Assembly (NCBI RefSeq): GCF_029873635.1
Contig: NC_080423.1
Location: 100,006,991-100,070,990, forward strand
DNA from: Malania oleifera
Lineage: Eukaryota; Streptophyta; Magnoliopsida; Santalales; Ximeniaceae
Direction of reading: 5' to 3'
Length of the DNA: 64,000 bases
Below are positions 63,959 to 64,000 of the stretch, one piece after another. Both the position numbers and the translations under genes were made by a program. Within the stretch, counting starts at the first letter, position 1. Each line of letters opens with the position of its first letter. The notes below the pieces were generated by a model that worked only from the letters and a program-made list of their open reading frames with translations, was not told where the DNA came from and made no database searches.

Positions 63959-64000
63959 CTACATAAACAGTAAAGACTTACAGAAAAGATGGACAAAACA

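Overview
The window is nuclear DNA of a flowering plant, most likely a woody eudicot. The evidence is GT-AG introns in AT-rich intergenic DNA, a cellulose synthase-like D gene, a fasciclin-like arabinogalactan protein gene, and plant MULE, hAT, Copia, TRIM, RTE, SINE and MITE elements. There is no operon, rRNA gene or CRISPR array, and no free-standing tRNA gene was recognised.

Left third (1-22 kb). The last three coding exons of a GT47 exostosin-type glycosyltransferase (197-1134, +) are followed by about 13 kb of transposon debris: an RTE LINE tail at 2.3 kb and a longer copy at 9.2-10.0 kb, hAT-like and other MITEs, two copies of a tRNA-headed SINE, a likely solo LTR at 6.3-8.5 kb, and a minus-strand SINE inside a MITE at 13.65 kb. 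Then come an intact three-exon CSLD2/3-type gene (15488-19735, +, 1146 aa) and a one-exon FLA-like gene (21219-21977, +). All three genes act in cell-wall or Golgi polysaccharide biology.

Middle and right (25-64 kb). Two tandem UMP-CMP kinase paralogues lie on the minus strand. Copy A has five coding exons at 25514-26896 and a probable N-terminal exon at 41361-41417. Copy B has five coding exons at 62515-63921 and runs off the right edge. The long first intron of A holds a broken Copia element (31907-40639, 5-bp TSD). That element contains a 4.95 kb hAT transposon (32911-37860), which in turn carries an L1 reverse-transcriptase fragment and a GC-rich filler.

Just upstream of copy A is a 14.4 kb Mutator-like element (42247-56671) with perfect 10-bp target duplications, about 300-bp terminal inverted repeats full of small hairpins, a MURA-type transposase and a plant mobile domain (PMD) gene. 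Its interior holds a 5 kb direct repeat (44195-49268 and 49269-53788). The two copies differ almost only by single-base indels, as raw long reads do, so this is probably an assembly artefact; without it the element is about 9.35 kb.

Between the MULE and copy B are duplicated promoter-like and gene fragments (57.6-58.6, 59.7-60.0 and 60.9-61.9 kb). A TRIM retroelement carrying a nested hAT MITE sits in one of them, and the paralogous segment shows the empty site. The repeated kinase exons and flank segments suggest a local tandem-duplication history later reworked by transposons.
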